A stretch of 64,000 nt of DNA from Pseudomonas fulva (GCF_015680705.1 NZ_JADNYP010000002.1:62001-126000); one strand, 5' to 3'; counted from the first letter of the stretch, positions 37,602 through 47,452 are shown. Translations and numbers: made by a program. The notes: a model not told the origin generated them from the letters alone.

Positions 37602-39203
37602 TTGACAGAATCGAAGACGCGGGTGAGCAACCAGGCCACCGGCAACCTTTCCCATCCTCAGAAAGACATCTTCTTCGCAGCCGTGGAAACGACCCGGATG
37701 CCGATGATCGTCACCGACCCCAATCGACCGGACAATCCGATCATTTTCGCCAACCATGCGTTTCTCGACATGACCGGTTACGATCTTGAGGAAATCATCG
37801 GACGCAACTGCCGCTTCCTGCAAGGGCCGGAAACCGATCCCGCGGTAATCGCCACGGTCAGGGAGGCCGTCGCGCAGCGAGTCGATCTCTCGACCGAGAT
37901 TCTCAATTACAAGAAGGATGGCTCGACCTTCTGGAACGCCCTGTTCATCTCGCCCATTCTCAACGAGAAGGGCGACCTGATCTATTTCTTCGCCTCGCAG
38001 CTGGATGTCAGTCGGCGACGCGACGCCGAGGATGCCTTGCGCCAGGCACAGAAGATGGAAGCCCTGGGCCAGCTCACCGGTGGTATCGCCCATGATTTCA
38101 ACAACCTGCTGCAGGTCATGGGCGGGTACATCGACCTGATCGGTACCGAAGCCGAGAAGACCAACCTCAACATCGACCGCATCAAGCGCAGCGTCGGCCA
38201 TGCCAAGGCCGCGGTCGATCGTGCCAGTACGCTGACCAAGCAGCTGCTGGCCTTCGCCCGCAAGCAGAAGCTGCAGGGGCGCGTGCTCAACCTCAACCAA
38301 TTGCTGAACACCGTCGAACCGCTGATCGAGCGCACCTTCGGTTCGGAGGTCAGCATCGAGTACGACCTCGAAAGCGGACTGCGCAACTGTCGCATCGACC
38401 CGACCCAGGCCGAAGTGGCGCTGCTCAATATCTTCATCAATGCCAGGGATGCCCTGATAGGACGCCCCAGCCCCCACGTATTCATCGAGACACGCAATGT
38501 CATCGTCCGCGACCTGGCGAGCATTTCCTACGATGGCTTGTTGCCCGGCAGCTACGTGAGCATCGCCATCACCGACAACGGCATAGGCATGCCGGCGAGC
38601 ATCCGCGACCGGGTGATGGACCCCTTCTTCACCACCAAGGAAGACGGCAAGGGTTCGGGCCTGGGGCTTTCGATGGTCTACGGCTTCGCCAAGCAATCAG
38701 GCGGCGCGGCACGCATCTACACCGAAGAAGGCATCGGCACCACATTGCGTCTGTATTTCCCGGTGGACGATGCCAGCATCACCCATCAGGACCAGTTGAA
38801 ACATCCCGAGCGCAAGGCGGGCACCGAGCGCATCCTGATCGTCGAGGATCGCCCGGACGTGGCGGAACTGGCGAAGATGGTGCTCGAGGACTATGGCTAC
38901 GTGGCGGACATGGTGCTCAACGCCCGCGAGGCGCTCAAGCGCTTCGAAGCCGGCGAGCATTACGACCTGCTGTTCACCGACCTGATCATGCCCGGCGGCA
39001 TGAACGGCGTGATGCTGGCCCGCGAGGTCAAGCGCCGGGTACCGCAGATCAAGGTGTTGCTCACCACCGGCTACGCGGAGAACTCCATCGAGCGCACCGA
39101 CGCCGGGGGCTCGGAATTCGAGGTGGTGTCCAAGCCATGCATGCCGCATGACCTGGCTCGCAAGGTGCGGCAGATCCTGGACGGGCCGAACGGCATCGCC
39201 TGA
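37602..39203 (+). CDS. LOV-domain hybrid histidine kinase (blue-light sensor)
   Basis: This 533-residue protein has a LOV domain (about residues 15-140) with the photoactive cysteine C70 in GRNCRFLQ, a histidine kinase core (phospho-histidine H164 in [15 protein letters not shown]-lid motifs ITDNGIGM and [13 protein letters not shown]) and a C-terminal receiver domain (about 408-525, phospho-acceptor D460 in [11 protein letters not shown]). The layout and sequence match the LOV-HK of P. syringae, a blue-light receptor that binds FMN. There is no separate output domain, so the signal passes by phosphotransfer. It starts at TTG 37602 after GGAGACAAGTCG. Confidence 0.92.
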   Translation: MTESKTRVSNQATGNLSHPQKDIFFAAVETTRMPMIVTDPNRPDNPIIFANHAFLDMTGYDLEEIIGRNCRFLQGPETDPAVIATVREAVAQRVDLSTEILNYKKDGSTFWNALFISPILNEKGDLIYFFASQLDVSRRRDAEDALRQAQKMEALGQLTGGIAHDFNNLLQVMGGYIDLIGTEAEKTNLNIDRIKRSVGHAKAAVDRASTLTKQLLAFARKQKLQGRVLNLNQLLNTVEPLIERTFGSEVSIEYDLESGLRNCRIDPTQAEVALLNIFINARDALIGRPSPHVFIETRNVIVRDLASISYDGLLPGSYVSIAITDNGIGMPASIRDRVMDPFFTTKEDGKGSGLGLSMVYGFAKQSGGAARIYTEEGIGTTLRLYFPVDDASITHQDQLKHPERKAGTERILIVEDRPDVAELAKMVLEDYGYVADMVLNAREALKRFEAGEHYDLLFTDLIMPGGMNGVMLAREVKRRVPQIKVLLTTGYAENSIERTDAGGSEFEVVSKPCMPHDLARKVRQILDGPNGIA

Positions 39204-39213
39204 CGCCGTCCGC

Positions 39214-39243
39214 GGCCCTGGCTTGGTCGTTCAGGCCAGGGCC
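39214..39243. terminator. Hairpin between the LOV kinase and proP
   Basis: Arms GGCCCTGGC and GCCAGGGCC pair perfectly around a 12-base loop between two convergent genes, 10 bases after the kinase stop. No T-run follows on either strand. Confidence 0.6.
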
Positions 39244-39255
39244 ACAGGAACGACC

Positions 39256-40761
39256 TCACTCGTTGATGCGCGGATGCTGGTCCACCAGCAGCTTGCGCTT
39301 GGCCTCGAGCTCGGCGATCTGGGCGTCGATGTCCTCGATCTTCTGTTCGATGTTGTCGTGGTGCTCCTTGAGCAGCTCGCGGGCTTCATCGATGTCCGAG
39401 GCAGCCGGCGCCGCGCCACGCAGAGGCTTGTTGGCCGTCTCGCGCATGGTCAGGCCGGTGACCAGGCCGATGACTGCCACCACCATCAGGTAGTAGGCCG
39501 GCATCAGCAGGTTCTGGGTCGATTCCACCAGCCATGCTGCCAGGGTCGGGGTAAGGCCGGCGATCAGGATCGAAATGTTGAAGGCGCTGGCCAGGGCGCT
39601 GTAGCGGATGTGGGTCGGGAACATCGCCGGCAGGGTCGAGGCCATCACGCCGGTGAAGGAATTGAGCAGGATGGCGAGGATCATCAGCCCGGCGAAGATC
39701 AGCCCGAGCACATCGCTGTTGATCAGCAGGAACGCCGGAATCGCTAGCAGGAACAGGCCCACGCTGCCACCGATGATGAACGGGCGGCGGCCGACCTTGT
39801 CGCTCATGAAGCCCATCAGCGGCTGGATGAACAGCATGCCGATCATCACCGCGATGATGATCAGCACCCCGTGGTTTTCGCTGTAGCCCAGGTTGTGCGA
39901 CAGGTAGCTCGGCATGTAGGTGAGCAGCATGTAGTAAGTGACATTGGTGGCGATCACCACCCCGATGCAGGTCACCAGGCTACGCCAGTGCTTGGTCGCG
40001 ACTTCCTTGAACGAGACCTTCGGGCCTGCCGCGAGACCTTCGCGATCACCCTGCTCGAGCTTGTCCACATGCTGTTGGAAAGCCGGCGTCTCTTCCAGCG
40101 CGTGGCGCAGATAAAGCCCGATGATGCCCAGCGGCAAGGCCAGGAAGAACGGCAGGCGCCAGCCCCAGTCGAGAAACTTCTCCTCACCCATGATGCTGGA
40201 GATCAGCACCACTACCCCAGCGCCCAGGACGAAGCCGGCGATCGAGCCGAACTCCAGCCAGCTGCCGAGAAAGCCGCGCTTGCGGTCCGGAGCGTATTCG
40301 GCGACGAAGATCGATGCCCCGGTGTATTCACCGCCCACCGAGAAGCCCTGAGCCATCTTGGCCAGCAGCAGCAGAACCGGCGCCCAGATGCCGATCGAGG
40401 CATAGGACGGGATGAGCCCGATGGCGAAGGTACTCAGCGACATGATCACAATGGTGGCCGCCAGCACTTTCTGTCGACCGTACTTGTCCCCCAGCGCGCC
40501 GAAGAACAGGCCGCCCAGCGGTCGGATCAGGAACGGCACGGAGAAGGTCGCCAGGGCAGCGATCATCTGGACGCTGGGGTCGGCGCCGGGGAAGAATACC
40601 TGGCCCAGTACATAGGCGACGAAGCCGTACACACCGAAGTCGAACCATTCCATGGCGTTGCCAAGAGCGGCGGCAGTGATGGCCTTGCGCATCTTGGCGT
40701 CGTCGACAATGGTGATGTCTTTCAAACCTATGGGGCTGACGCGCTTTTTACGTATTTTCAT
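39256..40761 (-). CDS. proP: Proline/glycine betaine:proton symporter ProP
   Basis: This 501-residue inner-membrane protein is a major-facilitator transporter with twelve helices and is very close to E. coli ProP throughout (MEWFDFGVYGFVAYVLGQVFFPGADPSVQM, GGEYTGASIFVAEYAPDRKRGF, CIGVVIATNVTYYMLLTYMPSYL). It takes up osmoprotectants on hyperosmotic stress. The C-terminal coiled coil needed for osmosensing in E. coli is present (HHDNIEQKIEDIDAQIAELEAKRKLL). No osmoprotectant-related genes lie beside it. Confidence 0.92.
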   Translation of the reverse strand: MKIRKKRVSPIGLKDITIVDDAKMRKAITAAALGNAMEWFDFGVYGFVAYVLGQVFFPGADPSVQMIAALATFSVPFLIRPLGGLFFGALGDKYGRQKVLAATIVIMSLSTFAIGLIPSYASIGIWAPVLLLLAKMAQGFSVGGEYTGASIFVAEYAPDRKRGFLGSWLEFGSIAGFVLGAGVVVLISSIMGEEKFLDWGWRLPFFLALPLGIIGLYLRHALEETPAFQQHVDKLEQGDREGLAAGPKVSFKEVATKHWRSLVTCIGVVIATNVTYYMLLTYMPSYLSHNLGYSENHGVLIIIAVMIGMLFIQPLMGFMSDKVGRRPFIIGGSVGLFLLAIPAFLLINSDVLGLIFAGLMILAILLNSFTGVMASTLPAMFPTHIRYSALASAFNISILIAGLTPTLAAWLVESTQNLLMPAYYLMVVAVIGLVTGLTMRETANKPLRGAAPAASDIDEARELLKEHHDNIEQKIEDIDAQIAELEAKRKLLVDQHPRINE

Positions 40762-41098
40762 GCAGGGTTACCTTGCGACTGTGAAGGCCCGCGCGAGGCG
40801 AGGCTTGATGCCAGGGCGCGAAAGCTGGCGCCGGAGTCGTCGTGCCAGCCATTTGCAACCTTTTGCATCTGAGCCGGAAAGTTTCCAAATAATTCAGCGA
40901 GGCGCGGTTTTTCCTCGTCCTGGAATCCGGGGGCGCTGCGTAGCCATGGTGCTGGCACGGACAGTCTGTCCATCGGCGCCCTAGCTCGCCAGACGCCCTT
41001 GAAAAGCCCTGATTCAGTTGTCGACCTCGCAAGCGATCCCGCTGGCCTATGCTTGCCCAGCCGCAGGAGCGGCCTAGTCAACGGATCACGGAGTGTCC
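40762..41098. other. Intergenic region between proP and comM
   Basis: These 337 bases separate the divergent starts of proP and comM. I see an 11-bp palindrome GGAAAGTTTCC at 40876-40886 on the proP side but no promoter with good spacing, no gene and no RNA signature. Confidence 0.4.
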
Positions 41099-42586
41099 AT
41101 GTCTCTCGCCCTCGTCCATAGCCGCGCCCAGGTCGGCGTGCTGGCGCCCCATGTCAGCGTCGAAACCCACCTGGCCAACGGCCTGCCCAACCTCACCCTG
41201 GTCGGCCTACCCGAGGCCACGGTCAAGGAAAGCAAGGACCGCGTACGCAGCGCCATCGTCAACTCCGGGCTGGACTACCCTGCCCGGCGCATCACCCAGA
41301 ACCTCGCTCCCGCCGACCTGCCCAAGGATGGCGGGCGCTATGACCTGGCCATCGCCCTGGGCATCCTCGCCGCCAACGGCCAGGTACCGGTGGCGAGGCT
41401 GGCCGAAATCGAATGCCTTGGCGAGCTGGCCCTGTCCGGCGCCTTGCGACCGGTCCAGGGGGTACTGCCGGCGGCCCTGGCGGCGCGCGAGGCCGGGCGC
41501 GCCCTGGTGGTGCCGAGCGAGAACGCCGAAGAAGCCAGCCTGGCCAGCGGCCTGGTGGTATATGCAATCGACAACCTCCAGGCCCTGGTAGCGCACCTCA
41601 ATGGCCAGGTGCCCCTGGCGCCGTATACGGCCAATGGTCTGCTCTGCCAGAGCCGGCCATATCCCGACCTCAGCGAGGTACAGGGCCAGGTCGCGGCCAA
41701 GCGGGCCTTGCTGGTGGCTGCGGCGGGCGCGCACAACCTGCTGTTCACCGGGCCACCAGGAACCGGCAAGACCCTGCTCGCCAGCCGTCTGCCCGGCCTG
41801 TTGCCGCCGCTGGACGAACACGAGGCGCTGGAAGTCGCGGCGATCCAGTCGGTCAGCGGCCAGGCGCCACTGAGCAGCTGGCCGCAGCGACCCTTCCGTC
41901 ACCCCCATCACTCCGCCTCGGGACCGGCGCTGGTTGGCGGTGGCAGCCGCCCGCAGCCTGGCGAGATCACTCTCGCCCACCATGGCGTGCTGTTCCTTGA
42001 CGAACTGCCAGAGTTCGAGCGGCGGGTCCTCGAGGTGCTGCGAGAGCCTCTGGAGTCGGGCGAGATCGTGGTCGCACGCGCCAAGGACAGGATTCGCTTC
42101 CCAGCACGCTTCCAACTGGTCGCGGCGATGAATCCATGTCCCTGCGGCTATCTGGGCGACCCGACCGGCCGCTGTCGCTGCAGCCCTGAACAGGTCCAGC
42201 GCTACCGCAACAAGCTGTCCGGCCCATTGCTCGACCGGATCGACCTGCACCTGACGGTAGCGCGCGAAGCCACGGTGCTCGACGATCGGCCCAGCGGCGA
42301 ATGCAGCGCCGACGTCGCACGCCAGGTAGCTGCCGCGCGGGCGTTGCAACAACAGCGCCAGGGCTGCGCCAACGCATTCCTCGAGCTGCACAAGCTACGC
42401 CGCCACTGTGCCTTGCGCGCCGAGGACCAGGCATGGCTGGAGAGCGCCTGCGAGCGGTTGACCCTGTCATTGCGTGCCGCTCATCGATTGCTCAAGGTGG
42501 CGCGCACCCTTGCCGACCTGGAGCAGGCCGAGAGGATCGCCCGGCCACACTTGGCAGAGGCGCTGCAGTACAGGCCGGGGGGATGA
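41099..42586 (+). CDS. comM: ComM/YifB-family AAA+ ATPase
   Basis: This 495-residue protein has an N-terminal Lon-substrate-like domain (residues 1-170; MSLALVHSRAQVGVLAPHVSVETHLANGLP), a Mg-chelatase-type AAA+ core (Walker A GPPGTGKT at 218-225, Walker B VLFLDELPEF), a four-cysteine zinc motif (CPCGYLGDPTGRCRC) and a C-terminal helical domain. ComM is a hexameric helicase that drives branch migration in natural transformation. The ATG at 41099 follows GGAG; a GTG two codons upstream overlaps that site and is less likely. In P. aeruginosa this gene directly follows ubiK. Confidence 0.9.
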   Translation: MSLALVHSRAQVGVLAPHVSVETHLANGLPNLTLVGLPEATVKESKDRVRSAIVNSGLDYPARRITQNLAPADLPKDGGRYDLAIALGILAANGQVPVARLAEIECLGELALSGALRPVQGVLPAALAAREAGRALVVPSENAEEASLASGLVVYAIDNLQALVAHLNGQVPLAPYTANGLLCQSRPYPDLSEVQGQVAAKRALLVAAAGAHNLLFTGPPGTGKTLLASRLPGLLPPLDEHEALEVAAIQSVSGQAPLSSWPQRPFRHPHHSASGPALVGGGSRPQPGEITLAHHGVLFLDELPEFERRVLEVLREPLESGEIVVARAKDRIRFPARFQLVAAMNPCPCGYLGDPTGRCRCSPEQVQRYRNKLSGPLLDRIDLHLTVAREATVLDDRPSGECSADVARQVAAARALQQQRQGCANAFLELHKLRRHCALRAEDQAWLESACERLTLSLRAAHRLLKVARTLADLEQAERIARPHLAEALQYRPGG

Positions 42587-42752
42587 CTCAACTGGCGGCG
42601 CGGCATGCGCACGGTGAGCGTGCAGGCCGCGTCGCCTTGGCGCGATACCCTACTGCGTGAGAAACAGCCTTGGATGTCGATTGACAGTTGCAAACGGCGC
42701 CGGCTCGCTTGTTCCACCTGCCTGATCGGCGCTCACGACTTTCACACGCACC

Positions 42753-44543
42753 TTAGCCGCGATCCATGTCCGATTCGAACAATCGCTGCAGCTCCAGCCT
42801 CGCCTCCTCGGTGGTCTGCGCCACCTTGGCCTTGTCATCGAGGATCAGATGCTGGGCTCGCAGCACTTCCTCGTCGTGCTCGGTGAAGCGCTGGATGCGG
42901 TCCTTGGCCTGTGCGTCGCTCAACCCCAGGCCGACCAAGGTGCGGCGGGTGATTTCCAGGCTGGAGTGATAGGTCTCGCGGATCGGTTCGGCGCCGACAT
43001 CGACCAGCTTGTGGACATGCTGGCGGTTACGCGCTCGGGCCAGGATCTTTAGGTGCGGGTAGCGACGCTTGGCCTGTTCGGCGATGCGGGTAGTGGCATC
43101 CGGATCGTCCGTGGTGATGACCAAAAACTGCGCTTCGCCGACCTTGGCCGCATGGAGGATTTCCGGGCGCATCGGGTCGCCATAGAAGACCGGCACCTTT
43201 TCGAAGGTGCGGGTCATCTCGATCGCGTCGACCGAGGTGTCCAGCGCGATGAAGGGAATGTTCTGCGCACGCAGGATGCGCGCGACGACCTGGCCCATGC
43301 GGCCCATGCCGACGATCACGGCACGTGGCCGGTCACCATCGATGGCCTTGTAGTGCTCTGGCACTTCGCCAGTGGCCTGGGCGCGGCTCGACAACCGTGC
43401 GCTGGCCAGCAGCAATAGCGGCGTCACGGCCATCGACAGAGTGATGATCATCAACAGCAGGTCATGGGTCTGGCTGTCGAACAGCCCCTGGTCCTTGCCC
43501 AGCTTGAAGACCACGAAAGCGAACTCGCCGCCAGCGGCCAGGACCACGCCCAGGCGTAGCGCGCTGGCGCCACCAAGGCCGCCGATTCGACCGACCAGCA
43601 TCAGCAAGGGCAACTTCACCAGGATCAGCAGCGCTGTCAGGCCGATCAACAGGCCTGGCATCTGCCATAGCAACCGCAGGTTGGCGCCCATGCCGACACT
43701 GATGAAGAACAACCCCAGCAGCAGGCCCTTGAAGGGTTCGATCTGCGATTCCAGTTCGTGCCGATACTCGGAATCGGCCAGCAGCAAGCCTGCCAGGAAC
43801 GCACCCAGGGCCATCGAGATGCCTGCTTCTTCCATCAGCCAGGCAGTACCGATCACCACCAGCAGCGCGGTCGCGGTGGACACTTCCGGCAGGCCCGTGC
43901 GTGCCACGATGCGAAACAGGGGACGCAACAGGTAGCGGCCGCCAACGATGACGATGGCGATGCTGGCGAAGACTTTCAGACCATGCTCGAAACTGTCCTC
44001 GGTGGTGCTGGCAGCGCTGCTGGCCGCCAGCAGGGGGACCAGGGCGATCAACGGAATGGCGGCGATGTCCTGGAACAACAGGATGGCGAAAGCCTGGCGG
44101 CCGTGGGGTGCGTTGAGCTGCTTGCTCTCGGCCAGGCTTTGCAGGCCCAAGGCCGTGGAGGACAGCGCCAGCCCCAGGCCCAGGACCAGCGCCGTGGACA
44201 CAGGCTGGGCGAAGCCGAACAGGGCAACCGCGCCAATGACCGCACCAGTCAGCAGGACCTGCGCCAGGCCCGCGCCGAATACCGACTTGCGCATCAGCCA
44301 CAGCCGCCTGGGCGACAGTTCCAGGCCGATGATGAACAAAAGCAGGACCACGCCCAGTTCGGAAATGTGCGCGACGCTTTCGGTATCGCGGACCAGGCCG
44401 AGGGCCTGGGGGCCGATCACGACACCGGCCAGCAGGTAGCCGAGCACGGCGCCTAGCTGCAGGCGCTTGGCCAGCGGAACGGTGATGACGGCGGCGACCA
44501 GGAAGATCACCACGGTCTGTAGAAGACTGCCTTCGTGTGGCAT
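42753..44543 (-). CDS. CPA2 cation:proton antiporter, KefB/KefC type
   Basis: This 596-residue inner-membrane protein has twelve or thirteen helices (about residues 1-385; signature QDIAAIPLIALVPL) and a cytoplasmic RCK/TrkA-N domain (about 405-525; VIVGMGRMGQVVARIL, a Rossmann NAD-binding loop) with a charged tail. It is of the monovalent cation:proton antiporter-2 family, probably a glutathione-gated potassium efflux system. The partner gene kefF/kefG is not present here. The ATG at 44543 begins MPHEGSLLQTVVIFLVAAVI; the frame is open about 330 codons upstream, antisense to the LysR gene, and that part is not coding. Confidence 0.85.
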   Translation of the reverse strand: MPHEGSLLQTVVIFLVAAVITVPLAKRLQLGAVLGYLLAGVVIGPQALGLVRDTESVAHISELGVVLLLFIIGLELSPRRLWLMRKSVFGAGLAQVLLTGAVIGAVALFGFAQPVSTALVLGLGLALSSTALGLQSLAESKQLNAPHGRQAFAILLFQDIAAIPLIALVPLLAASSAASTTEDSFEHGLKVFASIAIVIVGGRYLLRPLFRIVARTGLPEVSTATALLVVIGTAWLMEEAGISMALGAFLAGLLLADSEYRHELESQIEPFKGLLLGLFFISVGMGANLRLLWQMPGLLIGLTALLILVKLPLLMLVGRIGGLGGASALRLGVVLAAGGEFAFVVFKLGKDQGLFDSQTHDLLLMIITLSMAVTPLLLLASARLSSRAQATGEVPEHYKAIDGDRPRAVIVGMGRMGQVVARILRAQNIPFIALDTSVDAIEMTRTFEKVPVFYGDPMRPEILHAAKVGEAQFLVITTDDPDATTRIAEQAKRRYPHLKILARARNRQHVHKLVDVGAEPIRETYHSSLEITRRTLVGLGLSDAQAKDRIQRFTEHDEEVLRAQHLILDDKAKVAQTTEEARLELQRLFESDMDRG

Positions 44544-44726
44544 TGCTCGTGCTCCATGAGCTGCGCAGTGGCAGCGTTGCTGCGAGTAGGGATCCACGCC
44601 ACCGCCTGGAATTCTGCTATCCAGCGCCTGGCGGACGAATCGCGTGGTTGCCATACAATAAAAAACGTGACGTTGCTGCGCTAGACTGCGTAAAACGCCC
44701 CGAGCGTTCCACCAGGAGAACGATGT

Positions 44727-45638
44727 TTGGAAGATCTCAATTCTCTCTACTACTTCACCCAAGTGGTCGAGCATGGCGGCTTCGCCCCTGCCGGCCGAGC
44801 CCTGGACATGCCCAAGTCGAAACTGAGCCGACGCATCGCCGACCTCGAGGAGCGGCTGGGGGTACGCCTGTTGCACCGTACCAGCCGGCACTGCTCGCTC
44901 ACCGAGATCGGCCAGGCCTATTACCAGCGCTGCCTGGCCATGCGCGTGGAAGCCGAGGGCGCGGCAGAGATCATCGAGCGCAACCGCAGCGAACCCCGGG
45001 GCCTGGTGCGGATAAGTTGCCCGACGACCTTGCTCAACGCCTGGGTCGGGCCGATGCTGACGCGCTACATGGTGAAGTATCCATTGGTAGAACTGTTCAT
45101 CGAAAGCACCAACCGCCGCGTCGACCTGCTTCACGAAGGGTTCGATGTCGCCCTGCGGGTGCGCTTCCCGCCCCTGGAAGACACCGACATGGTGATGAAG
45201 ATACTCGGCAACAGCACCCAGTGCCTGGTCGGGCTGCCGTCCTTTCGCGAACAGTTGCCCGAGGGCTTCGCGCCGCAAGCCCTGGGCCAGCTGCCCAGCG
45301 TGCACTGGGGCGGCTTGCAGCGCGACTATCAGTGGGAGCTGTTCGATGAACAGGACCTGACGCGTAGCATGGTGATCGCACATACGCCGCGGATGGTGAC
45401 GGATGACCTGTTCGCCTTGCGTCACTTCGTCCTCGGTGGGGTAGGTATCGCCCATCTGCCGCGGGTGGCGGTACGCGATGACCTGGCCACGGGGCGTCTG
45501 GTGGAAATGCTGCCGGGCTGGCATCCACGCTGTGGAATCGTGCATGCCATCTTCCCGTCGCGCCGAGGGCTGCTGCCCTCGGTGCGCTCACTGATCGATT
45601 TTCTGGCCGAGGCGTTCGCCGCCAGCGACATGGCCTGA
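44727..45638 (+). CDS. LysR-family transcriptional regulator
   Basis: This 303-residue protein has an N-terminal winged helix-turn-helix (residues 1-60, GGFAPAGRALDMPKSKLSRRIADLEERLGVRLLHRTSR) and a C-terminal effector domain (about 90-295). It belongs to the subgroup with an SCPTTLL-type effector-domain start. Translation begins at TTG 44727 after AGGAGAACGATGT. It is divergent from the antiporter gene (183 bases apart), whose expression it may control, and converges on the alpha/beta hydrolase gene. An AACGTGACGTT palindrome at 44664-44674 lies in the shared upstream region. Confidence 0.85.
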   Translation: MEDLNSLYYFTQVVEHGGFAPAGRALDMPKSKLSRRIADLEERLGVRLLHRTSRHCSLTEIGQAYYQRCLAMRVEAEGAAEIIERNRSEPRGLVRISCPTTLLNAWVGPMLTRYMVKYPLVELFIESTNRRVDLLHEGFDVALRVRFPPLEDTDMVMKILGNSTQCLVGLPSFREQLPEGFAPQALGQLPSVHWGGLQRDYQWELFDEQDLTRSMVIAHTPRMVTDDLFALRHFVLGGVGIAHLPRVAVRDDLATGRLVEMLPGWHPRCGIVHAIFPSRRGLLPSVRSLIDFLAEAFAASDMA

Positions 45639-45683
45639 GTCGCTGGCGTCTGCCGATGCGCGCCAAGCCGAGGCAAGCGCGCG

Positions 45684-46514
45684 TCAACGCTGGCCTTGGC
45701 TGGCAAGGAAGGCCAGCAGGTCCTCGCTCAGGCGAACGGCATGGGTCACCACGAAACCGTGCGGTGCGCCACCGTAGACCTTCAGTTCCGCGCCGGCGAT
45801 CAGCCCGGCGGCTTTCTTGCCCGTGGTCTCGAACGGCACCACCTGATCGTCATCCCCATGGATCACCAAGGTCGGCACGTCGATCCTGGCCATGTCCGGA
45901 CGAAAGTCCGTTTCGGAAAACGCGGTCACGCACTCGAGGGTGCCCTTGAGCGAAGCCAGCAAGGCGATGTTCAGGGTCTGGGCCTGGATACCTTGCGAAA
46001 CCTGCTGGCCATGGTTCAGGCCGTAGAAAGTGCTGGCGAAATCGGCAATGAACTGCGCCCGATCGGCGCGCAGCCCTTCGCGAATACCGTCGAACACCGA
46101 CTTGTCGACACCGTCCGGGTTATCCTCGGCCTTGATGAAGTACGGCGTCACCGCTCCCAGCAGGACCAGACCGGACACGCGCTCGCTGCCGTGGCGGGCG
46201 ATGTAGCGCGTCACATCGCCGCCGCCCATGGAGAACCCGACCAAGGTGACCTCGCGCAGGTCCAGATGCTCGATCAGCTGGGCGATATCATCGGCGAACG
46301 TGTCGTAGTCGTAGCCATCCCATGGCTGGCTGGAGCGACCGAAGCCGCGACGATCGAAGGCAATGGCACGGTAGCCACGGCTGGCCAGGAACTCCATCTG
46401 CACGTCCCACATGTCCGCATCCAGCGGCCAGCCGTGGCTGAACAGCACCGGCCTGCCGCTGCCCCAGTCCTTGTAATAGATGGCCGTGCCATCGCGAGTG
46501 ACTAGCGTACTCAT
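45684..46514 (-). CDS. Alpha/beta hydrolase, arylesterase/chloroperoxidase type
   Basis: This 276-residue protein has the alpha/beta hydrolase fold: oxyanion region HGWPLDADMW, nucleophile S95 in GFSMGG, acid in IHGDDDQVVP near residue 226 and histidine in GGAPHGF near residue 255. It is close to the P. fluorescens arylesterase and the cofactor-free chloroperoxidases, which hydrolyse aryl esters and show perhydrolase activity. No signal peptide is present. The start follows TTTGAGGAGGACCTC, a strong ribosome site. Natural substrate is unknown. Confidence 0.87.
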   Translation of the reverse strand: MSTLVTRDGTAIYYKDWGSGRPVLFSHGWPLDADMWDVQMEFLASRGYRAIAFDRRGFGRSSQPWDGYDYDTFADDIAQLIEHLDLREVTLVGFSMGGGDVTRYIARHGSERVSGLVLLGAVTPYFIKAEDNPDGVDKSVFDGIREGLRADRAQFIADFASTFYGLNHGQQVSQGIQAQTLNIALLASLKGTLECVTAFSETDFRPDMARIDVPTLVIHGDDDQVVPFETTGKKAAGLIAGAELKVYGGAPHGFVVTHAVRLSEDLLAFLASQGQR

Positions 46515-46568
46515 GAGGTCCTCCTCAAAGGTGTGTCTGGGTCTTGAGTATGGCGTGGAAACAAGGTT

Positions 46569-46590
46569 CAGCCGCCTGGGCAGGCGGCTG
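46569..46590 (-). terminator. Hairpin downstream of the YcaC-type gene
   Basis: CAGCCGCCT and AGGCGGCTG pair perfectly around a 4-base loop, 10 bases after the stop codon at 46600. A few T residues follow on the minus strand. Confidence 0.65.
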
Positions 46591-46599
46591 GCCGGTTGA

Positions 46600-47235
46600 T
46601 CAGCCTTGCCGCGCGGCGGTCAGCGCATCGTAGCTGGTCATCAGGTTGCGGTAGTCCGGGATATGGTTCGAGCACAGCGCGGCCAGACCCTCGACGTCGT
46701 TGCGCCAGTCGCGGTGCAGCTCGCAGGCCACGCCGAACCAGGTCATCATCTGTGCGCCGGCAGCACTCATGCGGGCATGCGCGGCGTCGCGGGTCATCTC
46801 GTTGAAGGTGCCCGAGGCATCGGCCACCACGAACACTTCGAAGCCCTCTTCCAGGGCCGACAGCGCCGGGAACGCCACGCAGACCTCGGTCACCACGCCA
46901 GCGATGATCAGTTGCCTGCGACCGGTGGCCTTGACCGCCTTGACGAAGTCTTCGTTGTCCCAGGCATTGATCTGGCCAGGACGGGCGATATACGGGGCCT
47001 CGGGGAACAGCGCCTTGAGCTCCGGCACCAGGGGGCCGTTCGGACCCTGTTCGAAGCTGGTGGTGAGAATGGTCGGCAAGTCGAAGAACTTCGCCAGGTC
47101 GGCCAACGCCAGCACGTTGTTCTTGAAACGGTCCGGCTCGATGTCGCGTACCAGCGACAGCAGGCCGGCCTGGTGATCGACCAGCAGGACTACGGCATCA
47201 TCCTTGTTCAGACGGTTGTAAGTGAACTGGCTCAT
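46600..47235 (-). CDS. Isochorismatase-family hydrolase, YcaC type
   Basis: This 211-residue cytoplasmic protein has the cysteine-hydrolase fold with catalytic D20 (LLVDHQAGL), K103 region and C119 (GVVTEVCVAF). It is of the YcaC group, an octameric enzyme of unknown substrate found in E. coli and P. aeruginosa. The ATG at 47235 begins MSQFTYNRLNKDDAVVLL, the usual start, after GCGGAGCACAGACC; the frame is open upstream without similarity. A perfect 18-bp palindrome lies 106 bases upstream and may be its operator. Confidence 0.88.
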   Translation of the reverse strand: MSQFTYNRLNKDDAVVLLVDHQAGLLSLVRDIEPDRFKNNVLALADLAKFFDLPTILTTSFEQGPNGPLVPELKALFPEAPYIARPGQINAWDNEDFVKAVKATGRRQLIIAGVVTEVCVAFPALSALEEGFEVFVVADASGTFNEMTRDAAHARMSAAGAQMMTWFGVACELHRDWRNDVEGLAALCSNHIPDYRNLMTSYDALTAARQG

Positions 47236-47340
47236 GGTCTGTGCTCCGCAAGGTTGTTTGGAAGGATCGACGCGTTGCGTTGATGAGCACAGATTAGAAT
47301 CAACACCTTTGCGGGGGTAGAGGGTGAAAAATGGCTTTAG

Positions 47341-47358
47341 CGTTCCATAAATGGAACG
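47341..47358. promoter_or_regulatory. Perfect operator-like palindrome upstream of the YcaC-type gene
   Basis: CGTTCCATAAATGGAACG has two 8-bp arms around AA. It resembles GTTCC-N-GGAAC operators of IclR-type regulators. It lies 106-123 bases upstream of the start at 47235 and far from any other start codon. Confidence 0.6.
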
Positions 47359-47452
47359 GAAAACACGTTCTTGCAGTCCGCGTGTTTCTTCGTGAACGTT
47401 TCGCAAGCGTCCGAAAAGGGTCCAGGATTGGCCAGGCGAACACCGTTCTCGC

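Noticed and set aside
36726..38696. 656-codon minus-strand open frame over the EAL and LOV kinase genes
   Set aside because: It is antisense to genes with intact catalytic motifs and has no recognisable similarity.
44544..45545. N-terminal extension of the antiporter frame
   Set aside because: It is antisense to the LysR gene. The real start at 44543 begins directly with the first membrane helix.
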